From: Pseudomonas putida
GTDB lineage: Bacteria > Pseudomonadota > Gammaproteobacteria > Pseudomonadales > Pseudomonadaceae
Length of the DNA: 64,000 nt
NCBI RefSeq assembly: GCF_028682395.1
Contig: NZ_JANHLC010000004.1
Span: 372,001-436,000, forward strand
Direction of reading: 5' to 3'
Positions within the stretch are counted from its first letter, which is position 1. Each line of letters begins with the position of its first letter. The position numbers were made by a program, and so were the translations under genes. The notes beneath the pieces were generated by a model, which saw only the letters and a program-made list of their open reading frames with translations, did no database searches and was not told the DNA's origin. Below are positions 10,326-18,358 of this stretch, piece by piece.

Positions 10326-11243
10326 ATGCCAAGAATTTCTTCAGCCATGTCCCGCGATCACGCGACTAGCGAGGGAGCGGAGCGCTCCTTGAACGTTACG
10401 CTCGAACAGTTTAAGAGCCTCCCTACCAACAACAGCGCCGCTCCTCCAGACAAAAGCCCCGAGCTGCTCTCTAACACCTACAACAACAAACGACTGGCCC
10501 TGCATGTGTCCCAGGAAGTGAAGTCCGCTTATAAGGTGGGTGCCGGCTCCTCGAACAAAGATTACGAAGTGAACGAAAGCTTCAGCAGAAAAAAAATAAA
10601 GGCCATAGAAGCTCGGCAAATGGACACTGCAACACGGAACAAAATCCGAAAAACCCTTAAAACCATACGGGCCAAAAGCCGACGGGCCTTTGAGGACAAG
10701 GCAATTTTCGCTGACCTTCCCCATCTAAAAATTGATGCAGCCCACTGCGGGGAACTCGCCAGAGCAACAGCAAAAAGAACACTCGCCTATGGAGGCTATG
10801 CCGAAGTATGGGAAATCGAGGGGCAAGACCACGCCTTCGCCGTGATTGGCCGTCCGCCGGAGCAGTCCACCGTGGATTTCAAAACCTGGAAAGGCATCTG
10901 GATTGTCGACCTCTGGGCCGAGGTCACGTGCAAGGCACCGGACTATATCCAGGCCATCATCAAGAACATGAAAAAGTGGGCCCGTGACGGCAGGATCATC
11001 GTTGAGCAAGTGCCAATTTCCCCACTAAAGTCGACCTGGATCGACGCCCTCGAAAAGGGAAAAAAATCTCAACATGAATTTCCTTCGGAACAACTGAAGA
11101 ACCCGTGGAAACACTACGCATTCTCTACCAGCGAAACACCGCTAGCCGAGCACGAAACCGTCGAACCGTTGCCCCCCATCAAGAAATGCAGCCGCTACTC
11201 GCACCTGAAAACCGTCGTCACTCAGTTCATCGCAAGAAAATAA
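10326..11243 (+). CDS. Putative papain-like (C-H-D) protein, effector type, copy A
   Basis: A 305-residue protein with no family I can name with certainty. Its central part shows Cys141 in AAHCGELARATAK, His169 in GQDHAFAVIG and Asp195 in WIVDLWAEV, the order and context of papain-fold cysteine proteases, deamidases or transglutaminase-like toxins. The paralogue at 12733 keeps all three residues with identical spacing (28 and 26). There is no signal peptide or membrane segment. The N-terminus (MPRISSAMSRDHATSEGAER) is Ser/Ala-rich and polar, as in many type III effectors. A strong AGGAGG at 10313-10318 sets the start. Codon use is more AT-rich than in neighbours. Secretion and toxicity are inferences only. 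Confidence 0.6.
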   Translation: MPRISSAMSRDHATSEGAERSLNVTLEQFKSLPTNNSAAPPDKSPELLSNTYNNKRLALHVSQEVKSAYKVGAGSSNKDYEVNESFSRKKIKAIEARQMDTATRNKIRKTLKTIRAKSRRAFEDKAIFADLPHLKIDAAHCGELARATAKRTLAYGGYAEVWEIEGQDHAFAVIGRPPEQSTVDFKTWKGIWIVDLWAEVTCKAPDYIQAIIKNMKKWARDGRIIVEQVPISPLKSTWIDALEKGKKSQHEFPSEQLKNPWKHYAFSTSETPLAEHETVEPLPPIKKCSRYSHLKTVVTQFIARK

Positions 11244-11323
11244 CAACATAGCCGTTTATTAGCACAGAGACCTGCACCGCACTCCCTGGCGTCGCAGCCC
11301 TGCTGCCAGCTTAAGAATCGTAT

Positions 11324-11416
11324 AAAGCCACCATTGCCTTCAAGGCCTGTGCCTTGCTGGCTACCAGTGCTGACAAGGACGCGGTACGTAACAAGCCGAT
11401 CCTGGACATTCTGTGA
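11324..11416 (+). pseudogene. Remnant of the ilvD 3' end
   Basis: Translated from 11324, the segment gives 30 codons and a TGA; 21 of the 30 residues match the last codons of the intact ilvD at 9988-10080 without a gap (shared core ALLATSADK, then AVR and LD). It lacks the rest of the gene. The surrounding 11244-11703 has no other gene that I can support. Together with intact ilvD it brackets copy A, so it looks like a scar of recombination or insertion at the ilvD terminus. Confidence 0.8.
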
Positions 11417-11703
11417 TCGGTCCGGGGCGAACGTTGCTCTGAGTATCGCAAGTACTGGAGGCACCAGGACAATGGCCTCAATGTGCCACAGTGCTCAGCG
11501 GCTCTAGAGCACACACCCGACAGCACTCATCGCCCCAGAAACCCGTGCAACCTGTTCGATACCTGTCACTGTCAGTCAACGCCGCATTTTTAATACAAAT
11601 AGGCTCGCAGCGATAACCTTCAAAACGGCGACTGATACTCGTATGTCTCACCTCCCTAGTTTCCTAGAGTCGTTACATGCTTATAGCGATTTAGGAGTTG
11701 ATG

Positions 11704-12495
11704 ATGCGCAGCGCTCCCTCAGGATTCTCCATCCTCCCCTTTTCTGACTGGCCCGCAATCAAAAAGGGGAACCCGCAAAACCAGCCGACAAGTACCCCGC
11801 AAGACGCCCTTGCTCTGGCTGCTCGCACCGAGAAAACGTGGCGCCTAAAATTGCTCGATAGCCTGAAAGCTTTCATCGTCAGGATAAAAACGTCCGTACG
11901 CGCATGGCTCGACAAACTACTCAACAGACCCGATCCTCAACCACAGACATCGATCAACGAAGCACTGAGCAGCCTGAAAACCCAGAATCCGGACTTGGGA
12001 GCGGTGCTCGGCGGGTTCATGCAGTTTACTCGGGATACCGAAGCGGATTGGGCCAATAACTGCGAAAAAGGGGCCGCGTTTGAAGGCAAGGCCTTAGAAC
12101 CTAAAAACCGCCTGGATGCGATAATACAGCTGAGATTCCTTACAACAAATCTCCAGACGCATATCCAAGATCTGGATCAAAGGAGCGCACAGAAAATCTT
12201 GGACCACCTAAAAAGCGGGTTCGGTTTGCGCATGCGCGGAATAATTGATGCCGTAGCCGACACCCTTTCGTCCCAAGTCGATAATACCAACAGCAAAGAG
12301 GCTCAAATCCTCTCGCGCTTAGCCCGTACCAGTAGCCTCGTAGTTGAGCTCATCGACAAGCTTCATACCCTGATCAAATTACCATTGAGCGAGGCGGTGC
12401 CGAATGCTCCGATGATTAAGCTAAGTGAGTTAAATCACCTAGAACTCACCTCGCTGATCGGCATCGGCCTCTACCCGAATCAAACAGCTGTCTGA
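11704..12495 (+). CDS. Hypothetical protein between the two C-H-D paralogues
   Basis: About 263 residues, unknown family. The N-terminus MRSAPSGFSILPFSDWPA is followed by a Pro/Gln/Thr-rich linker to about residue 40. After that come predicted amphipathic helices, with basic patches near residues 45-75 and leucine-rich helices to the end. One cysteine, no signal peptide, no membrane segment. An AGGAG at 11693-11697 is followed by TTG, ATG and ATG; the ATG at 11704 has the best spacing, while 11701 is possible. Position between two effector-like genes suggests a third effector, a chaperone or a partner protein, but sequence alone does not decide. Confidence 0.55.
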   Translation: MRSAPSGFSILPFSDWPAIKKGNPQNQPTSTPQDALALAARTEKTWRLKLLDSLKAFIVRIKTSVRAWLDKLLNRPDPQPQTSINEALSSLKTQNPDLGAVLGGFMQFTRDTEADWANNCEKGAAFEGKALEPKNRLDAIIQLRFLTTNLQTHIQDLDQRSAQKILDHLKSGFGLRMRGIIDAVADTLSSQVDNTNSKEAQILSRLARTSSLVVELIDKLHTLIKLPLSEAVPNAPMIKLSELNHLELTSLIGIGLYPNQTAV

Positions 12496-12661
12496 TGGGC
12501 CTTATATTTCCGCGACAGCAAAAGGGCGACTATTAAGTTCGAACAACCAACTATCAAAAACAAATTTCACCACAACTATCATGCACCTAAGAAACACCCC
12601 TAGAACAAAACTGCCACTCAACAAGACCGCCTACTATATACATCACTGAAAACCACCAAAC

Positions 12662-12689
12662 TTGCAGCAGCACAGCATCTCCTTACATA
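12662..12689 (+). promoter_or_regulatory. Possible sigma-70 promoter of copy B
   Basis: TTGCAG (12662-12667) and TACATA (12684-12689) are separated by 16 bases in an AT-rich gap of 237 bp, and would give a leader of about 35 bases before the ATG at 12733. The match is moderate and unproven. Confidence 0.3.
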
Positions 12690-12732
12690 AACAAGAATCG
12701 ATTACTTTCACCTTGATCCTGGATAAGTAAAT

Positions 12733-13668
12733 ATGCGCATTCAAGCTCTAGAAGCAAGCCCTAACCACAGTCCAGCCATAAACACAGAATCCGGCGAATT
12801 CAAAATAACCTCCGCAGATTTTAGAGCAACCTGCAGCAACACAGGGAGCACCACAGAAAAACGGGATACCACGCCAGAGCTCCTCGCAAGGACCATAAAT
12901 AATGAAAAGGTCGCAACCGAGGTTGCTCAAGAGGTCAGGAAAGCCTATAAGGAGGGACTAGAATCATCTAATAAAGCGTACTTCTCGGAAGAAGCAAGCC
13001 CCGAATGGAGGGACATTGCTCAAATAAAATCGGGTAGAAATAAAGGACTCCGCGCCAAAGATACCTACCTGAACAATATACAAGCCCTTAATATTCTGGC
13101 GGGCAAGTTAAAAAAAAGCATCACTGACTCTCCGCCACTTAAAATCGATGCAGGTAACTGTGGAGAGTTGGCGAGCGCAGCCGCCAAAAAAGCCATCGAA
13201 CATGGCGCGCATGTTGAAAAATGGCATATCCCCAAATACGATCATAGTTTTACGGTCGTCGGCAAACCACCTGAACGCGCCACTACTGACTTTAAAGTAT
13301 GGACAGATTGCTGGATCATTGACCCCTGGTCCAATATTGTTTGCAAGGCTCCGGAGTATGTCGACAAGTTGAAAAAAAAGATGGGGCAATGGGCTAGCAA
13401 AGGCAAATTTATTGTGACTGGCTTCTACGATGATGGTCGCTTCAACTTGAGAAGGCCTCTTAATCCCGAGTGGATAAAAGCGATTGCGTCAGACGAGAAA
13501 CTTCCGCTGGTCGTTCCCTCTTCAGACAACAAAAACCCATGGGCGTATACCAGCGCTTCACTGAGCGATCTAAAGCGCTCTGTTCCTCAAGAAAATCAAT
13601 ATCCTGCACGGCCGCTACAGGAACAATTGAGGTCGGAAAACCCGAGGCTTAAATCCCGGGTTTACTGA
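12733..13668 (+). CDS. Putative papain-like (C-H-D) protein, effector type, copy B
   Basis: A 311-residue paralogue of the protein at 10326. Shared blocks include PELL followed by NNEKVATEVAQEVRKAYK, then KIDAGNCGELASAAAKK (Cys143), KYDHSFTVVGKPPE (His171), DFKVWTDCWIIDPWSN (Asp197) and VCKAPEYV. The middle and tails differ strongly, so the duplication is old or the copies arrived separately. No signal peptide. The polar N-terminus MRIQALEASPNHSPAINTES fits a type III secretion signal but does not prove one. The ribosome binding site is weak (GGAT). Its stop codon overlaps the end of the convergent pchP gene by 7 bases. The gene is clearly AT-richer than its flanks. Confidence 0.6.
   Translation: MRIQALEASPNHSPAINTESGEFKITSADFRATCSNTGSTTEKRDTTPELLARTINNEKVATEVAQEVRKAYKEGLESSNKAYFSEEASPEWRDIAQIKSGRNKGLRAKDTYLNNIQALNILAGKLKKSITDSPPLKIDAGNCGELASAAAKKAIEHGAHVEKWHIPKYDHSFTVVGKPPERATTDFKVWTDCWIIDPWSNIVCKAPEYVDKLKKKMGQWASKGKFIVTGFYDDGRFNLRRPLNPEWIKAIASDEKLPLVVPSSDNKNPWAYTSASLSDLKRSVPQENQYPARPLQEQLRSENPRLKSRVY
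13638..13663. terminator. Possible bidirectional hairpin at the copy B/pchP junction
   Basis: AAACCCG (13638-13644) pairs with CGGGTTT (13657-13663) within the last codons of copy B, next to the overlapping stop codons of the two convergent genes. Stem is short and the loop has 12 bases. Confidence 0.35.
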
Positions 13669-14717
13669 ATCTCCTCCGGCTTCACGATGACCCAGTTTTT
13701 ATCCGCGGTCACAGGCAACCCTTCCTTGGCCTGGGCCGCGGCATTTTTGCTGATCATGTCGTTGAGCTGGACCATGTACTTGTCTTTGCGGTTGATCCAC
13801 AAGTGGATCCCGCCCTTGGCCACGTCCACCCCGTGAAACAGCATGTAGCCGTCGCTGGTGGGCGTATCGCCAGCCACGAGGACGGGTTTCTTCCACTGAT
13901 CAATGTACGTCAGGATCGCCGCCTGCTTGCCCGCCATCCAGGTCGCCGGGGTCCACAGGTAAGGCGTCAGTTCGAGATCCAGGTTGGCTTTTTCATCGTA
14001 CTTGGCGGCGCTGATTTGTTTGCGTGCGGTGGTCAGTTCGCCGCTCTTGCGGTCCTTGAGCAGCAGGGTCACGCCGATCACATTCTGCGGTTTGACGTTG
14101 TAGCCATACTTCGGATCGGACGCGACCATACGCACCAGCTCCTCCGAAGCCGCAGTCATGACATAGACCTCAATGCCGTTCTCCATCAATTTGTTATACA
14201 ACTCGGCCTGGGCGGTGAAGATCTTCGGCGGCTGAACATCAATGGTCTTCACCACATCGCCGTCGTAGTAAGTGCTCGGCACCGGCTTGCCGGAGGCCAT
14301 CAGCTCATCGACATAGCCTTTCAGTTCCTTGAGCGTGAACCCCGAGAACACTTGGGCCACCCAGGGATAACAGACCATGTCGTCTATTTCACAGAGCCGG
14401 TAGTAGTAACTGAACAGACTTTCCTTGTGCTCGGCGCTGTCTTTGAACGGCATCAGTTTCAGGGACGGATCCAGTGTCTCGCGGGTAATCAGCCCCTTAT
14501 TTTCCATGAACGGCAACAGCGACTCTTCAAGGTCGTAGCGGTAGCTGGTGTTGTCCATGTCAAAAACCGCGAAATTACCCTTGTTGGCATTAGCGACAAT
14601 CATCGCCTCCAACTGCCTGGCCTGTTCTTTGGGCCAATGCTTGAGTTCGGTGGCGAACGACTGACCCGCCAATCCAAGGCAAAGCAGTGCAGCCAGTAGT
14701 TTCGGAGCGAGCTTCAT
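13662..14717 (-). CDS. pchP: Phosphorylcholine phosphatase (HAD family)
   Basis: A 351-residue secreted HAD phosphatase. An N-terminal signal peptide (MKLAPKLLAALLCLGLAGQS, then FA) is followed by HAD motif I, FDMDNTSYRYDLEE, with Asp53 and Asp55. Motif II lies in VYVMTAASEEL and the late VAGDTPTSDGYML supplies the acidic motif. It fits PchP of P. aeruginosa, which releases choline from phosphorylcholine in the periplasm after phospholipase C action. Its 3' end overlaps copy B by 7 bases. Confidence 0.85.
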   Translation of the reverse strand: MKLAPKLLAALLCLGLAGQSFATELKHWPKEQARQLEAMIVANANKGNFAVFDMDNTSYRYDLEESLLPFMENKGLITRETLDPSLKLMPFKDSAEHKESLFSYYYRLCEIDDMVCYPWVAQVFSGFTLKELKGYVDELMASGKPVPSTYYDGDVVKTIDVQPPKIFTAQAELYNKLMENGIEVYVMTAASEELVRMVASDPKYGYNVKPQNVIGVTLLLKDRKSGELTTARKQISAAKYDEKANLDLELTPYLWTPATWMAGKQAAILTYIDQWKKPVLVAGDTPTSDGYMLFHGVDVAKGGIHLWINRKDKYMVQLNDMISKNAAAQAKEGLPVTADKNWVIVKPEEIQ

Positions 14718-14959
14718 CGGTTTTTTCTCCCTGAGTGCGAGGGTTTGAAGCTAGCAAATCCCTGTGACGCCTCCCGCCTCAACACGACTCAGCAGAGTCT
14801 GTTCACGTCATTGCCATGCCTCATAGCGCAACGGCCTTATTCCAAAAACGACACATGCCATGCGATAACGGTATTAAATTCCTATATTTCAAGCTGTTAG
14901 GCTTACCGGTTCTTTATTGCCTCCTGGGCGATGAGTGTCTGCCGTTTTCTGGAGTCTCA

Positions 14960-16351
14960 ATGAACGTCCCGTTGGTCCTCAATCTGTTGGTCTTTCTCGC
15001 CTTGCTGCTTGGCCTGGCACAAACCCGTCACACCACCTGGAGCCTGGCCAAGAAAGTACTGCTCGCTCTGGGCCTGGGTGTAGCGTTCGGCCTGGCCCTG
15101 CACACGATCTATGGCAGCGACAGCGCGGTGCTGAAGGCCTCTATCAGTTGGTTCGATCTGGTCGGCAACGGTTACGTACAGTTGCTGCAAATGATCGTGA
15201 TCCCGCTGGTCTTTGCCTCCATCCTCAGCGCGGTGGCCCGCCTGCATAATGCTTCGTCGCTGGGCAAGATCAGCTTTCTGACCATCGGTACCCTGCTGTT
15301 CACCACCCTGATCGCGGCGCTAGTCGGCATCGGCCTGACCAACCTCTTCGGCCTCACCGCCGAGGGCCTGGTGGCCGGCACCCAGGAACTGGCCCGCCTG
15401 CAAACCATCCAGAACGACTACGCGGGCAAGGTGGCGGACCTGAATATTCCGCAATTGCTGCTGTCGTTTATTCCACAGAACCCTTTCGCCGACCTGGCAC
15501 GCGCCAAGCCGACGTCGATCATCAGCGTGGTGATCTTCGCCGCCTTCCTGGGTGTCGCCGCCTTGCAATTGCTCAAGGACGATGTCGAAAAAGGCAGCAA
15601 AGTGCTTAACGCCATCGACACGCTGCAAGCCTGGGTCATGCGCCTGGTACGCCTGGTGATGAAGCTGACGCCTTACGGCGTACTGGCGCTGATGACCAAA
15701 GTGGTCGCCGGCTCCAACCTGCAAGACATCATCAAGCTCGGCAGTTTCGTGGTGGTTTCGTACATCGGCCTGGCCCTGATGTTTATGGTGCACGGCCTAC
15801 TGGTGTCTCTGGCCGGGGTCAACCCGCTGCGGTTTTTCCGCAAGGTCTGGCCGGTACTGACCTTCGCCTTCACCAGCCGCTCCAGCGCGGCCAGCATCCC
15901 GCTGAGCATCGAAGCGCAAACCCGACGCCTGGGCATCCCGCCGTCCATCGCCAGCTTCGCCGCCTCGTTCGGGGCGACGATCGGCCAGAACGGCTGTGCT
16001 GGGCTCTATCCGGCCATGCTCGCGGTGATGGTCGCACCGACGGTCGGGATCAACCCGCTGGATCCGCTATGGATCGCCACGCTGGTGGCCATCGTGACCC
16101 TGAGTTCGGCCGGGGTGGCTGGGGTCGGGGGTGGCGCGACCTTCGCCGCGCTGATCGTGCTGCCGGCCATGGGCCTGCCGGTCTCGCTGGTGGCGCTGCT
16201 GATTTCCGTCGAGCCACTGATCGACATGGGCCGCACCGCACTGAACGTCAGCGGCTCGATGACGGCCGGTGTCATCACCAGCCAGGTGATGCAGCAAACC
16301 GATAAAGCGTTGCTCGACGCCGACGAGCACGCCGAGCTGGCGCACTCCTGA
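14960..16351 (+). CDS. tcyP: L-cystine symporter, DAACS family (TcyP-like)
   Basis: A 463-residue inner-membrane symporter with about ten membrane segments. Typical dicarboxylate/amino-acid:cation symporter stretches are [16 protein letters not shown] and [19 protein letters not shown], and the substrate region near [13 protein letters not shown]. The sequence is closest by eye to TcyP/YdjN cystine carriers. The frame is open to 14816, but ATG 14960 has a GGAG at 14951 and gives the family N-terminus. The 242-bp gap upstream holds no recognisable operator. Confidence 0.82.
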   Translation: MNVPLVLNLLVFLALLLGLAQTRHTTWSLAKKVLLALGLGVAFGLALHTIYGSDSAVLKASISWFDLVGNGYVQLLQMIVIPLVFASILSAVARLHNASSLGKISFLTIGTLLFTTLIAALVGIGLTNLFGLTAEGLVAGTQELARLQTIQNDYAGKVADLNIPQLLLSFIPQNPFADLARAKPTSIISVVIFAAFLGVAALQLLKDDVEKGSKVLNAIDTLQAWVMRLVRLVMKLTPYGVLALMTKVVAGSNLQDIIKLGSFVVVSYIGLALMFMVHGLLVSLAGVNPLRFFRKVWPVLTFAFTSRSSAASIPLSIEAQTRRLGIPPSIASFAASFGATIGQNGCAGLYPAMLAVMVAPTVGINPLDPLWIATLVAIVTLSSAGVAGVGGGATFAALIVLPAMGLPVSLVALLISVEPLIDMGRTALNVSGSMTAGVITSQVMQQTDKALLDADEHAELAHS

Positions 16352-16382
16352 GGGCAAACCTGTCGCCTGGCGGCGCCGTGCC

Positions 16383-16895
16383 TTAGCGGCGCTGCCAGAG
16401 CTCGAAATTGAACGCCGGCTTGTCAGCCGTCGCCGGATGCGCCTCGTTCGAGGCCAGCAGCCACTGGGCCGGGTCGAATTCGGGAAACCAGGCATCGCCC
16501 ACCGGACTCAACGCCACGCGAGTCAGGTACAGCCGATCGGCGTGGGCCAGGCCCTGAGCATACAACTGCGCCCCGCCAATCAACATCAACTCGTCAACGC
16601 CATGCTCCAGTGCCCAGGCTTCGGCGCGCTCGACCGCATCGTCCAGTGAGGCAAACACCTCGGCGCCCTCCAGTTGCAGGCCCGCCTGGCGACTGACCAC
16701 CAGGTTCAGGCGGCCCGGCAAGGGTCGGCCCAGGGAATCCCAGGTCTTGCGGCCCATGATGATCGGTTTGCCGAGGGTCATGGCCTTGAAATATTTGAAA
16801 TCCGCCGGCAAATGCCAGGGCATGCTGTTATCGACGCCGATCACGCGGTTCTGTGCGAGGGCCGCGATCAGGCTGAGGGGGAGAGTTTTTTTCAT
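16383..16895 (-). CDS. folA: Dihydrofolate reductase
   Basis: Reduces dihydrofolate to tetrahydrofolate with NADPH. The 170-residue protein begins MKKTLPLSLIAALAQNRVIG and has GVDNSMPWHLPADFKYFK (catalytic Asp), IIMGRKTWDSLGRPLPGR and LMLIGGAQLYAQ, all diagnostic. Start at 16895 rather than 16937 because it puts the first beta strand at the terminus. thyA, which regenerates dihydrofolate, lies 13 kb away. Confidence 0.96.
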   Translation of the reverse strand: MKKTLPLSLIAALAQNRVIGVDNSMPWHLPADFKYFKAMTLGKPIIMGRKTWDSLGRPLPGRLNLVVSRQAGLQLEGAEVFASLDDAVERAEAWALEHGVDELMLIGGAQLYAQGLAHADRLYLTRVALSPVGDAWFPEFDPAQWLLASNEAHPATADKPAFNFELWQRR

Positions 16896-16978
16896 GTCGG
16901 CGAGGATAGCAGAGCCTTGGATGCAGGCAGAAGCCACAGCGGTTATGCTCTAGCATCCCTTGAGCAACAGGACGTCGC

Positions 16979-18358
16979 GTGAGCCCCTTGACCCCGCTGC
17001 AAAGCCTCTGGCTGACCGAAGCCGTTCGCCTGCGTGAAGAACAGGCCGGCCCGCTCGACGATCAGGAAGCCAATCGCCGCGCCCGGGCCACGGCCGGCGA
17101 CCTGCCAACCCGCATTCAGAACCGCGCCCTGTGGCTGGCCGAGCGCGACGGACTGACCGGCGCCTTGCAGCACTGGCTCCAGGGCGCGCGCCTGGCCTTG
17201 CTGGTGTTGGCGGTGCTGGTCGCCCTGAGCGGCGCAGGCCTGGCCTTTGCTGCCCTAGGCAACGGCCAGGCGCCGGTCAATGTGTTCTGGGCGGTCGGCA
17301 GCCTGCTGGGCCTGAACCTGTTGATGCTGCTGAGCTGGGTCGTGGGCCTGGTCTTTGCCGGCGAACATGGCACCACCCTCGGCCGCCTCTGGCTCTGGCT
17401 CAGTGCAAAGCTCGCCCGCGATGCCCGCGCCGTACAACTGGCCCCGGCGCTGTTGATATTGCTGCAGCGCCAGCGGCTCAATCGCTGGGCCATTGGTCTG
17501 CTGGTCCACGGCCTGTGGCTGCTGGCCCTGCTCAGCGCCCTGGTGATCCTGCTACTGCTGATGGCGACACGCCGCTACGGCTTTGTCTGGGAAACCACCA
17601 TTCTGCGCGGCGACACCTTTGTGGCCGTGACCCAGGCCCTCGGTGCGCTACCGGCCCTGCTGGGCTTCAGCGTACCTAGCGTGGAGATGATCCGCGCCAG
17701 TGGCGATACAGCACTGAATATCGAAAGCGCCCGCCAGGCCTGGGCTGCCTGGCTGGTAGGCGTGCTGCTGGTCTATGGCGTGCTACCGCGCCTACTGCTG
17801 GCGGGGTTCTGCCGGTGGCGCTGGGTACGGGGCCGCGCGGCCCTGGCGCTGGACCTAAACCTACCGGGCTACAGCCAACTACGCGAAGTGTTGATGCCCA
17901 GCAGCGAACGCCTTGGGGTCAACGATGCCGCACCGGCCCAGTTGCACCAGGTGCAGGTCGAAGGCTCGAGCCTGGCCCGCGAAGGCGCGGTGCTGGTGGC
18001 CATCGAACTCGATGATCAGCGCCCCTGGCCGCCCGCCCTGGCCACCGAGGTCAAGGACGCCGGGATTCTCGACAGCCGCGAGTCACGCAACCGACTGCTC
18101 GAACAGATGAGTCGCTTTCCGCCAGCCCGCCTGGTGATCGCCTGCGATCCACGTCGCTCACCCGATCGCGGCAGCCTGGCCTTGATCGCCGAGTTGGCGC
18201 GCAGTGCCGCCGCCACCCGGGTCTGGCTGCTGCAGGCTCCACCAGGCAAGGCCCTGGACGCCGAGCGCCTGGGCGACTGGCATGCCGCCCTGGAACAGCT
18301 GGAACTGCCCTTTACCGATTGCTCGCCCCTGACCTGGCTGGAGACCGGCCATGACTAA
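16979..18358 (+). CDS. DUF2868 membrane protein
   Basis: A 459-residue protein beginning with GTG. About four membrane segments lie between residues 65 and 285, followed by a soluble C-terminal half. The layout and the partner identify the DUF2868 family. The stop overlaps the start of the downstream GTPase gene by 8 bases, so the two are translationally coupled and probably act together at the membrane. Biochemical function is unknown. Confidence 0.75.
   Translation: MSPLTPLQSLWLTEAVRLREEQAGPLDDQEANRRARATAGDLPTRIQNRALWLAERDGLTGALQHWLQGARLALLVLAVLVALSGAGLAFAALGNGQAPVNVFWAVGSLLGLNLLMLLSWVVGLVFAGEHGTTLGRLWLWLSAKLARDARAVQLAPALLILLQRQRLNRWAIGLLVHGLWLLALLSALVILLLLMATRRYGFVWETTILRGDTFVAVTQALGALPALLGFSVPSVEMIRASGDTALNIESARQAWAAWLVGVLLVYGVLPRLLLAGFCRWRWVRGRAALALDLNLPGYSQLREVLMPSSERLGVNDAAPAQLHQVQVEGSSLAREGAVLVAIELDDQRPWPPALATEVKDAGILDSRESRNRLLEQMSRFPPARLVIACDPRRSPDRGSLALIAELARSAAATRVWLLQAPPGKALDAERLGDWHAALEQLELPFTDCSPLTWLETGHD

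Noticed and set aside
12496-12732. AT-rich gap examined for a small gene or RNA
   Set aside because: No open frame with a start and ribosome binding site and no stable hairpin; only a possible promoter for copy B is seen.
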